This document shows positions 34,927-44,519 of a DNA stretch of 64,000 nt, one piece after another (position 1 is the first letter of the stretch; each line of letters starts with the position of its first letter). Made by a program: the position numbers and the translations under genes. Source of the DNA: Methylobacterium sp. Leaf91 (GTDB lineage: Bacteria; Pseudomonadota; Alphaproteobacteria; Rhizobiales; Beijerinckiaceae); assembly GCF_001422815.1 (NCBI RefSeq), contig NZ_LMMP01000023.1, positions 49,208 through 113,207 on the forward strand, read 5' to 3'. The notes below the pieces were generated by a model, which made no database searches, was not told the DNA's origin, and saw nothing but the letters and a program-made list of their open reading frames with translations.

Positions 34927-36335
34927 TCGCCCTCGACGTTTCGGCTGGGGCGAGCGAGAGGCGGCGTCCCTCACGCGGTCCGTGGCTCACCGAACTGCGG
35001 GCGACGCTGGTGCTCGCCGCGCCTCTGATCCTGACCAATCTCGCTCAGCACGGATTGGTCACGGCCGATGTGGTTCTGCTCGGGCGTCTCGGGGCGGAGC
35101 CGCTCGCCGCCGGGGCCCTGGCGACGAGCCTCTACTTCATCCTGTTCATCTGCGGGATCGGCCTCGCCTCGGCGGTCTCTCCCCTGATCGCGGGCGCGCT
35201 CGGCCGGGGCGATTCGGCCGAGCACGACGTGCGCCGTATCGTCGGCGCCGGGCTTTGGGCCGTCACCATCGCGATCGTCCCGGTGATGCTGGCGCTCTGG
35301 CACACCGAGTCGCTGTTGCTCGCCATGGGGCAGCAACCGAAGCTCGCGGAGGATGCCGGGCTCTACATGCGCGCCCTGCAATGGTCGATGTGGCCGGCAC
35401 TCGCCTTCATGGCGTTGCGCGCCAGTCTGTCCGCCCTGGAACGACCGGGCTGGCCCCTCGCCATCAGCATCGCGGCGCTGCCGGTGAATGTTGGCCTGGC
35501 GATCTGGCTCGCCTTCGAGGGGCCGGGGCTGCTCGGCCTCGGCATGGTCGGTGTCGGCCTCGCCACGACGCTCGCCGCGTTTCTGTCCTTGGCCGCCCTC
35601 GTCGGCGTGATGATGCTGGCGCCGTCCCTTCGCCGGCGACGGCTCTTCCTCGGTGTCTGGCGTCCCAATGCCGCGCGTCTCTCCACCATGTTCCGCCTCG
35701 GCCTGCCCATGGCGGCGACGGGTCTGGCCGAGGCGAGCCTGTTCGAGGCGGCCGTTCTGGGGATGGGCCTGTTCGGTACGGCCCCGCTTGCGGCCCATGC
35801 GGTGACGATCCAGATCGCCGCGATCTGCTTCATGGTGCCCAACGGCATCGGCCAGGCGGCCACGGTGAGGGTCGGCCGGGCCTTCGGGGCCGGGGACCGC
35901 ATGGCCATGCGCCGGGCCGGCGCCATCGCGATCCTCCTCGGATTCGGCTTCATGAGCGCATGCGCGCTCGTCCAGGTGACGCTGCCGCGACCGCTCATCG
36001 GCCTCTTTCTCGACCTCGACGCGCCGGGAAATGTCGACGTCATCCCCTACGCCGTCACCTTCATCAGCTTTGCCGCGCTCTTCGCCATGGCGGACGGCAT
36101 CCAATCGGTCGCCCTCGGCGCGCTGCGCGGCATGCAGGATACACGCGTGCCCATGGCCATCGCCCTGTTCGGCTACTGGATCGTCGGAATCCCGTCCGGC
36201 ATCCTCGCCGCCTGGGGCCTGGGCTTCGGCGGATCAGGGATCTGGATGGGGTTCTGCGCCGGTCTGGCGGTGGTCGCCGTGATGCTGGTGCGGCGCTGGC
36301 TATGGCTCAGCGGCAGCGTCATTTCGCGCTCGTGA
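34923..36335 (+). CDS. MATE-family multidrug efflux transporter
   Basis: This is a 470-residue, twelve-helix secondary transporter of the NorM/DinF family that exports cationic drugs against H+ or Na+. Paired repeats are visible: LAAPLILTNLAQHGLVTADV with [17 protein letters not shown] in the first half, and FRLGLPMAATGLAEASLFEA with FGTAPLAAHAVTIQ in the second. It starts at ATG 34923 within the ABC gene's stop (ATGA). Confidence 0.95.
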   Translation: MIALDVSAGASERRRPSRGPWLTELRATLVLAAPLILTNLAQHGLVTADVVLLGRLGAEPLAAGALATSLYFILFICGIGLASAVSPLIAGALGRGDSAEHDVRRIVGAGLWAVTIAIVPVMLALWHTESLLLAMGQQPKLAEDAGLYMRALQWSMWPALAFMALRASLSALERPGWPLAISIAALPVNVGLAIWLAFEGPGLLGLGMVGVGLATTLAAFLSLAALVGVMMLAPSLRRRRLFLGVWRPNAARLSTMFRLGLPMAATGLAEASLFEAAVLGMGLFGTAPLAAHAVTIQIAAICFMVPNGIGQAATVRVGRAFGAGDRMAMRRAGAIAILLGFGFMSACALVQVTLPRPLIGLFLDLDAPGNVDVIPYAVTFISFAALFAMADGIQSVALGALRGMQDTRVPMAIALFGYWIVGIPSGILAAWGLGFGGSGIWMGFCAGLAVVAVMLVRRWLWLSGSVISRS

Positions 36336-36436
36336 CGAATACTGTTTCCCGTCACGGGCCTACTCTGGACAGGTTCGCATCTGGCGTGCCAGAGAAACCT
36401 GCCTCAGAAGGCTCGTCTCGGGTGACGCCCGGTCGC

Positions 36437-36456
36437 ATTGCACAGATTTGTGCAAT
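36437..36456. promoter_or_regulatory. Perfect dyad upstream of petA
   Basis: ATTGCACA-GATT-TGTGCAAT has 8-bp exact arms around a 4-bp centre. It lies 120 bp before the petA start, in the only non-coding gap of this region, and could be a regulator site or small hairpin of the cytochrome bc1 operon leader. Confidence 0.5.
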
Positions 36457-36576
36457 CGTGTCTGCGTCTGCCCTACGCGCTTCTTTCGAGCGCCTCTAAA
36501 TCTCGGCGAACGGAAGCGGCGCGCCCTCACTCTGCGGGTCGCCGAACCGGAGCCATCCTGTACCGGAGTGTCGATC

Positions 36577-37137
36577 TTGGCGAACACCCCTCCCTCATCA
36601 GGTCACGACGGGTCCCGCCGCGACTTCCTGTTCCTGGCGACCGGTGCCGGTCTCGCCGTGGGCGCCGGTGCCCTGGCCTGGCCTTTCGTGGCGTCCATGG
36701 CCCCGGATGCGGAGGTGATCGCCGCCGGTGCGCCCCTCGAGGTCGACCTGTCGCCGATCCAGGAAGGCCAGATCGTCAACGTGTTCTGGCGCGGCAAGCT
36801 GATCTTCGTGCGCAACCGCTCCGAGAAGGAAATCAAGGAATCGGAGGACACGAAGCTCAGCGAGCTCATGGATCCGCAGCCCGATTCCGCCCGCGTGAAG
36901 GAAGGCCACGCCAAGTGGCTCGTGGTCTACGGCAACTGCACCCATCTCGGCTGCGTGCCGATCGGGCACCAGGGCCAGTATGAAGGCTGGTCGTGCCCTT
37001 GCCACGGCTCGCTCTACGACACGTCCGGGCGCGTGCGCCGTGGACCGGCACCGACCAACCTGCCGATCCCGCCCTACGCATTCCTGAACGACACCAAGAT
37101 CCGGATCGGTGAAGACGGCGGCAAGGCCGTCGCCTGA
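36577..37137 (+). CDS. petA: Ubiquinol-cytochrome c reductase Rieske iron-sulfur subunit
   Basis: This is the 186-residue Rieske protein of the cytochrome bc1 complex. A twin-arginine signal/anchor ([20 protein letters not shown]) leads into the periplasmic head, where the 2Fe-2S ligands are CTHLGC and CPCHGS. The start is taken as TTG 36577, 8 nt after GGAG; a GTG three codons earlier is too close to that site. It is first in petA-petB-petC. Confidence 0.96.
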   Translation: MANTPPSSGHDGSRRDFLFLATGAGLAVGAGALAWPFVASMAPDAEVIAAGAPLEVDLSPIQEGQIVNVFWRGKLIFVRNRSEKEIKESEDTKLSELMDPQPDSARVKEGHAKWLVVYGNCTHLGCVPIGHQGQYEGWSCPCHGSLYDTSGRVRRGPAPTNLPIPPYAFLNDTKIRIGEDGGKAVA

Positions 37138-37223
37138 CTTCGGCAGCATCGCTTACGAGCGATGAGGGAGGGGGTCCGGCAGCGACGGACCTGAGCGAAA
37201 CAGACTTCGAAGCGGGTAACCTC

Positions 37224-38507
37224 ATGAGCGGTCACGCCACCTACGTCCCCAAGAGTCGGATCGCCAAGTGGTTCGAATCGCGGCTGCCCATCGTCGGGCT
37301 GGTCCATTCGTCGTTCGTCTCGTTCCCCGTCCCGCGCAACCTGAACTATTTCTGGACCTTCGGCGCGATCCTGATCGCCATGCTGATGGCGCAGATCGTC
37401 ACCGGCATCTGGTTGGCGATGCATTACGACCCCTCGGCCGGCAACGCCTTCAACTCCGTCGAGCACATCATGCGCGACGTGAATTACGGCTGGCTGCTGC
37501 GCTACATGCACGCCAACGGCGCCTCGATGTTCTTCGTGGCGGTCTACATCCACATTTTCCGCGCGCTCTATTACGGGTCGTACAAGGCCCCGCGCGAGGT
37601 GCTCTACATCCTGGGCGTGATCATCTACCTCCTGATGATGGCCACCGCCTTCCTCGGCTACACCCTGCCGTGGGGCCAGATGAGCTTCTGGGGCGCCACC
37701 GTCATCACCAACATCCTGGCCGCGATCCCGGTCGTGGGCGACACCATCCAGAGCCTGCTCTGGGGCGGCTATTCCGTCGGTAACCCGACGATCAATCGGT
37801 TCTTCTCGCTGCACTACCTGATGCCCTTCATGATCCTCGGCGTCGTGGTTCTTCACGTCTGGGCGCTTCATGTGACCGGCCAGAACAACCCGACCGGTAT
37901 TCCGATCAAGACCGGCAAGGACGCGGTGCCGTTCACGCCCTACGCGACGATCAAGGACGTGTTCGCCACCGTCGTGTTCTTCGTCTTCTTCGCCTACTGG
38001 ATCTTCTACCAGCCGAACTACCTTGGCCACGCGGACAACTACATTCCCGCCAACGCCTCGGTGACGCCGGCCCACATCGTGCCGGAATGGTACTTCCTGC
38101 CCTTCTACGCGATCCTTCGCGCGGTTCCGGACAAGCTCGGCGGCGTCATCCTGATGTTCAGCGCCGTGATCATCCTCGCCTTCGCGCCCTGGCTCGACAC
38201 GTCCCGTGTCCGCTCGTCCAACTACCGTCCGATCTACCGCCAGTTCTTCTGGCTGTTCGTGGCGGTATGCGTGGTGCTCGGCTGGCTCGGCGCCAAGCCG
38301 CCCGAGGGTGGCTACGTCCTCGCGTCGCGGATCTGCACTGCCTACTACTTCGCGCATTTCCTCATCGTGATGCCGCTGGTGGGGCTGTTCGAAACGCCGA
38401 AGGCGATGCCGGGATCGATCCTGGAAAGCGTGACCGGACCACATCCGCAATATGGCGGTTCGGGCATGCCAGCCGGTGCGGCCGCCGCACCATCGTCGAA
38501 GGGTTGA
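37224..38507 (+). CDS. petB: Cytochrome b of the bc1 complex
   Basis: This is a 427-residue, eight-helix membrane subunit that oxidises ubiquinol at the Qo site and reduces quinone at Qi. The haem ligands are seen in [15 protein letters not shown] and [20 protein letters not shown], and the Qo motif is [16 protein letters not shown]. The length is that of alphaproteobacterial cytochrome b. It lies 86 bp after petA and 10 bp before petC. Confidence 0.98.
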   Translation: MSGHATYVPKSRIAKWFESRLPIVGLVHSSFVSFPVPRNLNYFWTFGAILIAMLMAQIVTGIWLAMHYDPSAGNAFNSVEHIMRDVNYGWLLRYMHANGASMFFVAVYIHIFRALYYGSYKAPREVLYILGVIIYLLMMATAFLGYTLPWGQMSFWGATVITNILAAIPVVGDTIQSLLWGGYSVGNPTINRFFSLHYLMPFMILGVVVLHVWALHVTGQNNPTGIPIKTGKDAVPFTPYATIKDVFATVVFFVFFAYWIFYQPNYLGHADNYIPANASVTPAHIVPEWYFLPFYAILRAVPDKLGGVILMFSAVIILAFAPWLDTSRVRSSNYRPIYRQFFWLFVAVCVVLGWLGAKPPEGGYVLASRICTAYYFAHFLIVMPLVGLFETPKAMPGSILESVTGPHPQYGGSGMPAGAAAAPSSKG

Positions 38508-38517
38508 GGTGCGGATC

Positions 38518-39426
38518 GTGAAAAGCATGAACACATCGCGCATCCTCGCCGTCACGCTCGTCGCGACCCTTCTCGGCTCTGCCTCGGTCAGCGCCGAGGA
38601 CGGTCACTCCACGCCCAACCCGCCGCGGGAGAAGTGGAGCTTCGCCGGAATCTTCGGCAAGTTCGACGAGGCCCAGCTGCAGCGCGGCTTCCAGGTCTAT
38701 CGTGAGGTCTGCTCGAACTGCCACAGCATGAGCCTCGTGAAGTTCCGCAACCTCGCCGAGAAGGGCGGGCCGGGTTTCACGGCCGGTCAGGTCAAGGCTC
38801 TGGCAGCCGAGTACAAGATCAAGGACGGCCCCAACGACGCGGGTGACATGTTCGAGCGGCCCGGCCGCCCGGCCGACGCCTTCCCGTCTCCCTTCCCGAA
38901 CGATAAGGCGGCGGCGGCCGCCAATGGCGGCAAGGCCCCGCCCGATTTCTCGGTGCTGGCCAAGGCTCGCACCTACGAGCGCGGTTTCCCCTACTTCATC
39001 TTCGATGCGATGCCCTTCATCGGCTATTCGGAACAGGGCGTGGACTACATCCACGCGCTCCTGAACGGCTACGAGGACGCGCCGAAGGGAATGGATGTCC
39101 CGGCGGGAACGAACTACAACAAGTACTATCCCGGCCACCTCATCGCGATGGCAAAGCCCCTGAGCGACGGCCAGGTGACCTACGCCAAGGGTGCAGAGGG
39201 CAACCCCGTCGTTCCCGAAACGGTCGAGCAATATTCGCACGACGTAGCGGCGTTCATGTCCTGGGCGGCCGAGCCGCATATGGAAGCCCGCAAGGCCCTC
39301 GGCTTCCGTGTGATCCTGTTCCTGCTCATTTTGTCGGGCCTTCTCTACTACGTGAAGAAGAAGGTCTGGGCGGATGTGGGCGGCGAGGTCCACGGCCTGC
39401 AGCCTGAGCTTCACAAGACGAGCTGA
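38518..39426 (+). CDS. petC: Cytochrome c1 of the bc1 complex
   Basis: This is a 302-residue periplasmic haem protein anchored by one C-terminal helix (VILFLLILSGLLYYVKKKVW). A signal peptide (ILAVTLVATLLGSASVSA) precedes the haem site CSNCH. Later segments (RTYERGFPYFIFDAMPFIGY, YNKYYPGHLIAMAKPLSDGQ) are typical. GTG 38518 has GAGG 8 nt upstream and is preferred to ATG 38527. A good terminator follows. Confidence 0.97.
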   Translation: MKSMNTSRILAVTLVATLLGSASVSAEDGHSTPNPPREKWSFAGIFGKFDEAQLQRGFQVYREVCSNCHSMSLVKFRNLAEKGGPGFTAGQVKALAAEYKIKDGPNDAGDMFERPGRPADAFPSPFPNDKAAAAANGGKAPPDFSVLAKARTYERGFPYFIFDAMPFIGYSEQGVDYIHALLNGYEDAPKGMDVPAGTNYNKYYPGHLIAMAKPLSDGQVTYAKGAEGNPVVPETVEQYSHDVAAFMSWAAEPHMEARKALGFRVILFLLILSGLLYYVKKKVWADVGGEVHGLQPELHKTS

Positions 39427-39451
39427 GCCCCTTAAAGGCGGTTCACGACCG

Positions 39452-39475
39452 ACGGGCTCGCTGTGGCGGGCCCGT
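39452..39475 (+). terminator. Rho-independent terminator of the petABC operon
   Basis: A 10-bp stem, ACGGGCTCGC with GCGGGCCCGT (one G-T wobble), and a TGTG loop are followed by TTTTCGTTT. It lies 25 bp past the petC stop. Confidence 0.85.
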
Positions 39476-39537
39476 TTTCGTTTCCACCCTGCGGGCACGC
39501 CCGGCGCGCCCTCGATGACGAACACAGGAGATTCGGC

Positions 39538-40413
39538 ATGACCGCAGCAGCGCTCGGCGTGATAGGCGGATCCGGTGTCTACGATCTGCCCGGTCTCGAA
39601 GACATCCGTGAGGAAGCCATCGTCTCGCCCTGGGGCGAACCCTCCGATTCGCTGCGGATCGGTCGGATCGGCGCGACCAAGGTGGTCTTTCTCGCCCGTC
39701 ACGGACGGGGCCATCGCCTCTCCCCCTCCGGCATCAATTACCGCGCCAATATCGATGTGATGAAACGCGCCGGCGTCACCGACATCGTCTCGGTCTCGGC
39801 CTGCGGCTCGTTCAAGAGCGAGCTTCATCCCGGCCTGTTCGTCCTCGTCGACCAGTTCGTCGACCGGACTCACGGCCGGGAATCGTCGTTCTTCGGCAAT
39901 GGCTGCGTGGCGCACGTGCCCTTCGCCCATCCGGTAGGGCCGGCCCTTCAGGCGCGCATCGCGGCAGCCGCCGCTGCCGAGGAGCTGCCTGTCCATCGCG
40001 GCGGGACTTATGTCTGCATGGAAGGCCCACAATTCTCGTCCTTCGCCGAATCCCGGACCTACAAGGGCCTGGGCTACGATGTAATCGGCATGACCAACAT
40101 GCCGGAGGCCAAGCTCGCCCGCGAGGCGGAGATCACCTTCGCCACCATCGCCATGGTGACGGATTTCGATTGCTGGCATCCGGGCCATGCCGATGTCGAC
40201 GTCGCCTCGGTCGTCGCGGTCGCGCGCGCGAATGCGGACAAGGCGGCCCGCCTCATCTCGCGGATCGCCCGCGACTTCCCGGCCGAGCGCGAGGAATGCC
40301 CGGCGGGCTCCCACCGTGCCCTGGACGGCGCAATCATGACCGCACCGTCCCACCGCGATCCGGAGCTCCTGGCCAAGCTCGATGCCGTGGCGGGACGCGT
40401 ACTCGACGCCTGA
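39538..40413 (+). CDS. mtnP: S-methyl-5'-thioadenosine phosphorylase
   Basis: This is a 291-residue enzyme that splits 5'-methylthioadenosine into adenine and methylthioribose-1-phosphate in methionine salvage. Diagnostic motifs are IGGSGVYDLPGLE, ARHGRGHRLSPSGINYRANI, CMEGPQFSSFAESR and GMTNMPEAKLAREAE. The TNMPEA and SxACGSF features favour methylthioadenosine over purine nucleosides. ATG 39538 follows a GGAG site (ACAGGAGATTCGGC). It is a stand-alone gene after the petABC terminator. Confidence 0.95.
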   Translation: MTAAALGVIGGSGVYDLPGLEDIREEAIVSPWGEPSDSLRIGRIGATKVVFLARHGRGHRLSPSGINYRANIDVMKRAGVTDIVSVSACGSFKSELHPGLFVLVDQFVDRTHGRESSFFGNGCVAHVPFAHPVGPALQARIAAAAAAEELPVHRGGTYVCMEGPQFSSFAESRTYKGLGYDVIGMTNMPEAKLAREAEITFATIAMVTDFDCWHPGHADVDVASVVAVARANADKAARLISRIARDFPAEREECPAGSHRALDGAIMTAPSHRDPELLAKLDAVAGRVLDA

Positions 40414-40587
40414 CCCGGCAGCATTAGACAGTAAGGCCTTTCCAGAGGAAGGCATTTGCCTCTAGAGCGTCGGTCCCGATAGCGATCCGGATCGACGGTC
40501 CGGAGTTCTCGTTCGGCATAGGCTCGTGGGCGATGTCCCCCATGAGCCGATGCTCTTGAAGGCGGCCCTGTCCGTGACGGTCAAACC

Positions 40588-41193
40588 ATGAGCGAACCCT
40601 CAGCGATGCGCTCCGCAAGCATCAGCCGCCGGACGGCGGAGACCGACGTCAGCGTGTCCATCGGACTCGATGGAACCGGCCGATCGACGATCTCGACGGG
40701 AGTCGGCTTCTTCGACCACATGCTCGAACTCTTCGCCCGGCACGGGCTGTTCGACGTGGAGGCCAAGGTCACCGGCGATCTCCATGTGGACCACCACCAC
40801 ACCGTCGAGGATACCGGCATCGCTCTGGGGCAGGCCTTTGCGCGGGCGTTGGGCGACAAGCGTGGAATTGCGCGCTACGCCGATATCCACATGCCCATGG
40901 ACGAGGCACTGACGCGGGTCGCCATCGACATTTCCGGGCGACCTTTCCTCGTGTTCCGCACCACGTTCAAGGTGGAGAAGATCGGGCAGTTCGACACCGA
41001 GCTGGTGCGTGAGTGGTTCCAGGCTTTCGCCATGAATGCAGGGATCACCCTGCATGTGGAGACTTTGTACGGCGACAACGCGCACCATATCGCGGAGAGC
41101 TGCTTCAAGGGCTTGGCCCGTGCCTTGCGGAAAGCGGTTGCGGTCGATCCCCGCGAAGACGGTCGGATTCCCTCGACGAAGGGTTCTCTGTAG
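40588..41193 (+). CDS. hisB: Imidazoleglycerol-phosphate dehydratase
   Basis: This is a 201-residue monofunctional dehydratase, the sixth step of histidine synthesis. Metal-binding histidine motifs are [44 protein letters not shown] and the internal repeat around [13 protein letters not shown]. It starts a same-strand cluster hisB, DUF2628, hisH, hisA. ATG 40606 is a possible shorter start. Confidence 0.98.
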   Translation: MSEPSAMRSASISRRTAETDVSVSIGLDGTGRSTISTGVGFFDHMLELFARHGLFDVEAKVTGDLHVDHHHTVEDTGIALGQAFARALGDKRGIARYADIHMPMDEALTRVAIDISGRPFLVFRTTFKVEKIGQFDTELVREWFQAFAMNAGITLHVETLYGDNAHHIAESCFKGLARALRKAVAVDPREDGRIPSTKGSL

Positions 41194-41226
41194 GGCCTTC
41201 ACGGGCGGGAAGAGGCGGACAGACGC

Positions 41227-41715
41227 ATGCGCACCTACACCATTCATCTGCCGTCGGATGCCGTCGCGGGCGAATCTCACGGTCTCGACCGGGCGGTCCT
41301 GGTCCCCGACGGGTTCTCGCTCCAGGCCTTCGTCTTCGGTCCGCTCTGGTTCTTTTTTCACCGACTCTGGCTGGCCGGTCTCGGTGTGCTGGCCCTCCTC
41401 GTGGCAGCCGGTTTCGCCGGCCGTTTCCTGGGGCTCGGCACCTTCGCGGGCTTCCTCATCACGATTCTCCTGCTCCTTCTAGTGGGGATGGAGGCATCCA
41501 GCCTGCGCCGTTGGACCTATGCCAGGCGCGGTCGTCCCGCCCGTGACGCCGTGGTCGCCCATTCCGCTGAAGAGGCCGAGATGAAGGCCGTGAACCGCTG
41601 GCTGACGGCTCCCCCCGTGGTCCGTCCGGGTCCGAGCGCCTATCCCGCCGCATCGGCGCGACCGGTCGATACGGCCATCGGCATGTTCCCCTTCGCCGAG
41701 CCGCGTCGTTCGTGA
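41227..41715 (+). CDS. DUF2628 membrane protein in the his cluster
   Basis: This is a 162-residue protein. A short N-terminal strand region ([15 protein letters not shown]) and the family motif [14 protein letters not shown] lead into two transmembrane helices (about 55-95). A soluble C-terminal tail follows ([14 protein letters not shown]). Its role is unknown, though DUF2628 genes between hisB and hisH are conserved in Rhizobiales. Its stop codon overlaps the hisH start (TGATG). Confidence 0.9.
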   Translation: MRTYTIHLPSDAVAGESHGLDRAVLVPDGFSLQAFVFGPLWFFFHRLWLAGLGVLALLVAAGFAGRFLGLGTFAGFLITILLLLLVGMEASSLRRWTYARRGRPARDAVVAHSAEEAEMKAVNRWLTAPPVVRPGPSAYPAASARPVDTAIGMFPFAEPRRS

Positions 41716-42374
41716 TGTCCGAGACCGTCGCCATCATCGATTACGGATCGGGCAACCTGCATTCGGCCGCCAAGGCGTTCGAGCGCGCCGCCCGGGAGGC
41801 TGGACTAAGCGCGACCCGCATCGTCGTCACCAGCGATCCCGACGTGGTGTCGTCCGCCGACCGCGTCGTGCTGCCCGGCGTCGGCGCCTATGCCGATTGC
41901 CGCAAGGGCCTCGATTCCGTCTCCGGCATGGTCGAGGCGATGACGCATGCTGCCCACGAACGCGGCCGCCCATTTATCGGGATCTGCGTCGGCATGCAGC
42001 TCCTCGCCAGCCGGGGCCTCGAATACGAGGTCACGCCGGGGCTCGGCTGGATCGCCGGCGATGTCAGCCCGATCCGCCCGTCCGACCCCGACCTGAAGGT
42101 TCCCCATATGGGTTGGAACACCCTTCGGCTCGAGCGTCCGCATGCGCTTCTCGATGGCATCGCCACGGGCGAGAACGGGCTGCATGCCTATTTCGTCCAT
42201 AGCTATGCCCTCGATCCGGTCGACCGGCGCGATGTCGTGGCCGATAGCGAGTATGGCGGTCCGGTCACCGCCCTCGTTGCGCGCGACAACGTCGCCGGAA
42301 CCCAGTTCCACCCCGAGAAGAGCCAGCATCTCGGTCTGGCGCTGATCGCGAACTTCCTGCGTTGGCGTCCGTAG
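41715..42374 (+). CDS. hisH: Imidazole glycerol phosphate synthase glutaminase subunit
   Basis: This is a 219-residue class I glutamine amidotransferase that supplies ammonia to HisF. The catalytic Cys is at about residue 91 in [13 protein letters not shown], and the His-Glu pair is in [13 protein letters not shown]. The N-terminus [11 protein letters not shown] is standard. ATG 41715 overlaps the DUF2628 stop; a GTG one codon earlier is possible. Its obligate partner hisF is not in this window. Confidence 0.98.
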   Translation: MSETVAIIDYGSGNLHSAAKAFERAAREAGLSATRIVVTSDPDVVSSADRVVLPGVGAYADCRKGLDSVSGMVEAMTHAAHERGRPFIGICVGMQLLASRGLEYEVTPGLGWIAGDVSPIRPSDPDLKVPHMGWNTLRLERPHALLDGIATGENGLHAYFVHSYALDPVDRRDVVADSEYGGPVTALVARDNVAGTQFHPEKSQHLGLALIANFLRWRP

Positions 42375-42415
42375 ACGCCCCACCGCTCATCGACATTCAG
42401 AAAGCGACATTCACC

Positions 42416-43150
42416 GTGATCCTGTTTCCGGCGATCGATCTGAAGGAAGGGCGTTGCGTTCGCCTCGTCCAGGGTGACATGGCGCAGGCCATCGTCTTCA
42501 GCGACGATCCGGCCGCGCAGGCGAGCGTGTTCGAGGAGCAGGGCTTCTCCTGGCTTCACGTCGTCGACCTCGACGGCGCCTTCGCGGGCGCGCCGATGAA
42601 TGCGTCGGCGGTGGACGCCATCCTCGCCCGCACCAACCTTCCGGTTCAGCTCGGCGGCGGCATCCGCGAGATGCGTACGGTCGAAGCCTGGATCGAGAAG
42701 GGCGTCAGCCGGGTCATCATCGGCACGGCCGCCGTACGCGACCCGGCCTTCGTACGCGAAGCAGCCCGCCTGTATCCGGGCAAGATCGCCGTCGGCGTCG
42801 ATGCCAAGGACGGTCGCGTGGCGGTGGAAGGCTGGGCGAAGACCTCGAGCACCACGGCCGAGGAACTGGGGCGCCGGTTCGAGGATGCGGGCGTCGCCGC
42901 CATCATCTACACCGACATCGCACGCGACGGCATCCTCAAGGGCCTGAACATCGAGATGACCCTCGCCCTCGCGCAGGCCGTGACGATCCCCGTGATCGCG
43001 TCTGGCGGCCTGGCCTCGATCGACGACGTCCATCGCCTGCTCGAACCCGATTGCGCCATGCTCGCCGGGGCGATCACCGGGCGTGCGCTCTATGACGGCC
43101 GCATCGATCCGCGCGAAGCGCTCGCCGCCATCGCCCGGAAAGCGGCGTAA
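42416..43150 (+). CDS. hisA: Phosphoribosylformimino-5-aminoimidazole carboxamide ribotide isomerase
   Basis: This is a 244-residue TIM-barrel isomerase of histidine synthesis. The first catalytic Asp lies in [10 protein letters not shown], the second in YTDIARDG, and the phosphate sites in LGGGIR and ASGGLAS. The start is GTG 42416, matching the family; upstream sequence overlaps the hisH end. Related genomes continue with hisF and hisE, but here a bulged hairpin (43162-43191) and a strong terminator follow, and the next gene is bamE on the opposite strand. Confidence 0.98.
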   Translation: MILFPAIDLKEGRCVRLVQGDMAQAIVFSDDPAAQASVFEEQGFSWLHVVDLDGAFAGAPMNASAVDAILARTNLPVQLGGGIREMRTVEAWIEKGVSRVIIGTAAVRDPAFVREAARLYPGKIAVGVDAKDGRVAVEGWAKTSSTTAEELGRRFEDAGVAAIIYTDIARDGILKGLNIEMTLALAQAVTIPVIASGGLASIDDVHRLLEPDCAMLAGAITGRALYDGRIDPREALAAIARKAA

Positions 43151-43236
43151 CACCCGGCCTTGGTGAGGGCCCCTCATGGGGCGGGCTCACCGGGACTTCG
43201 TATAGGACGTCATCGCGCCACAGTCAGAATCGACAT

Positions 43237-43273
43237 GAAAAAGCCGCGCGCCCATGGGGCGCGCGGCTTTTTC
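43237..43273. terminator. Strong bidirectional terminator between hisA and bamE
   Basis: A perfect 17-bp inverted repeat starts GAAAAAGCCGCGCGCCC and has a 3-nt loop. A-rich and T-rich ends give U-tracts in both directions, so it can serve both the his cluster and bamE. Confidence 0.92.
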
Positions 43274-43292
43274 GTTTCCCTAGGAAACGGGG

Positions 43293-43790
43293 TTACAGGC
43301 CGTTCTTGGCCCCGGGCACAATGCTAGCGCCCGAGCCGCTACCGAAGGGCTCGTAGCGGGTGAGGCCGCGGAACAACTGGCCGAGGAAGGCACGATCGGC
43401 GCCGCTCGTGGGCGTGGTGCGCTCGATGAAGTCGAACACCTTGCCGTCCTGGAGGCCGTAGAGAGCGATGCGCTCCACTTTGAAGCCGGCGTTGAAATAG
43501 ACGGTGGTGACCTTCTGGTCCTCCACCTGTTCCCCGAGGAACAGCACCGTGCGGCGCGAGTTCTGGGTGATGTAGTACCAAGTCTTGTTGCCGACGGTGG
43601 ATACCGTGGAGGGCGTACCGAGGATCTGGAGCACCTGCTCCGCGCTCATGCCAGGCTTCACCGTGGCGAGAGCGGCTTGATCGATCTGGTATCCGTGCCG
43701 GAGATCCTCACCGATGCAGCCGGAGATTCCCACTCCGACAAGGCCGATGACGGCGAGACGGCTGATCGACGAGACGAAACGGCGCGACAT
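43293..43790 (-). CDS. bamE: Outer-membrane protein assembly factor BamE (SmpA/OmlA lipoprotein)
   Basis: This is a 165-residue lipoprotein. The signal sequence ends in the lipobox VGISGC; after lipidation it sits on the inner face of the outer membrane in the BAM complex. The SmpA/OmlA domain includes GYQIDQAALATVKPGMSAEQ, VLQILGTPSTVSTVGNKTWY and VTTVYFNAGFKVERIALYGL. The start is ATG 43790 because it opens the signal peptide. It is divergent from the bc1 chaperone gene. Confidence 0.94.
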   Translation of the reverse strand: MSRRFVSSISRLAVIGLVGVGISGCIGEDLRHGYQIDQAALATVKPGMSAEQVLQILGTPSTVSTVGNKTWYYITQNSRRTVLFLGEQVEDQKVTTVYFNAGFKVERIALYGLQDGKVFDFIERTTPTSGADRAFLGQLFRGLTRYEPFGSGSGASIVPGAKNGL

Positions 43791-43963
43791 CAGCCACCCT
43801 TGATCCGTTGAGACAACACGACGTTTGAACGTCATAGCTCGGTGCAGATCTCCACCTGGACGTTCCGGTGGAGCTTGCGCCCCGGCTGTCGGTTGCCGTA
43901 CCGCGAGGTTATGGTTTTGACAAGGCAAGCTCGGCCACACCCCTCGCGCCTCCGGTGGACGGC

Positions 43964-44518
43964 ATGATTTCGCGCTTCTTCAAGCGAAGCTCCGCGCGCG
44001 CCAGCGTCGTCGAGGCGTTGCATCTGCGGATCAACGAAGCCTCGCGGGCGCCGGGGCTCTATACCCATCTCGGCGTCCCCGACACCGTGGAGGGCCGTTT
44101 CGAATGCCTGACGCTCCACGTCATCATGGTTCTGCGACGGATGAACCAATTGCCGGCTCCCGCGGCGGACATCGCCCAGGACCTGGTCAACGCGGTCTTC
44201 CTCCAGCTCGATTCCTCGCTGCGCGAACTCGGTGTCGGCGATTTCGGCGTGCCGAAGCGCATGAAGAAACTGGGTGCGGCCTTCTACGGTCGCGCGGCGG
44301 GTTACGACGGCGCGCTGGATGCGAGGGACGAGGACGGCCTCAAGGCTGCCCTGGCCCGCAACGTCATCGGCACCGAGACACCGGAGGCGGCCGCGGGCCT
44401 CGCGCGCTACGTGCTGATAAGCGTCGATCTTCTCGATGCGCGCGACCTCGACCAAATCGTCTCGCACGGGCCGGGCTTTCCCTCCCCGCTCACCCTCAGC
44501 CAATCAGGAGACATCTGA
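43964..44518 (+). CDS. Ubiquinol-cytochrome c reductase assembly chaperone (CBP3-like)
   Basis: This is a 184-residue protein of the ubiquinol-cytochrome c chaperone family, related to mitochondrial CBP3/UQCC1, which helps cytochrome b assembly. Motifs are YTHLGVPDTVEGRFECLTLH, VFLQLDSSLRELGVGDFGVP and MKKLGAAFYGRAAGYDGAL. It lies 4.5 kb from petABC and directly before the DUF177 gene, with its stop next to that start. ATG 43964 is the family-like start. Confidence 0.93.
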   Translation: MISRFFKRSSARASVVEALHLRINEASRAPGLYTHLGVPDTVEGRFECLTLHVIMVLRRMNQLPAPAADIAQDLVNAVFLQLDSSLRELGVGDFGVPKRMKKLGAAFYGRAAGYDGALDARDEDGLKAALARNVIGTETPEAAAGLARYVLISVDLLDARDLDQIVSHGPGFPSPLTLSQSGDI

Positions 44519-44519
44519 C

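Noticed and set aside
38362..40455. 697-codon frame antisense to petC and mtnP
   Set aside because: Both sense genes have intact family motifs; the antisense frame has none.
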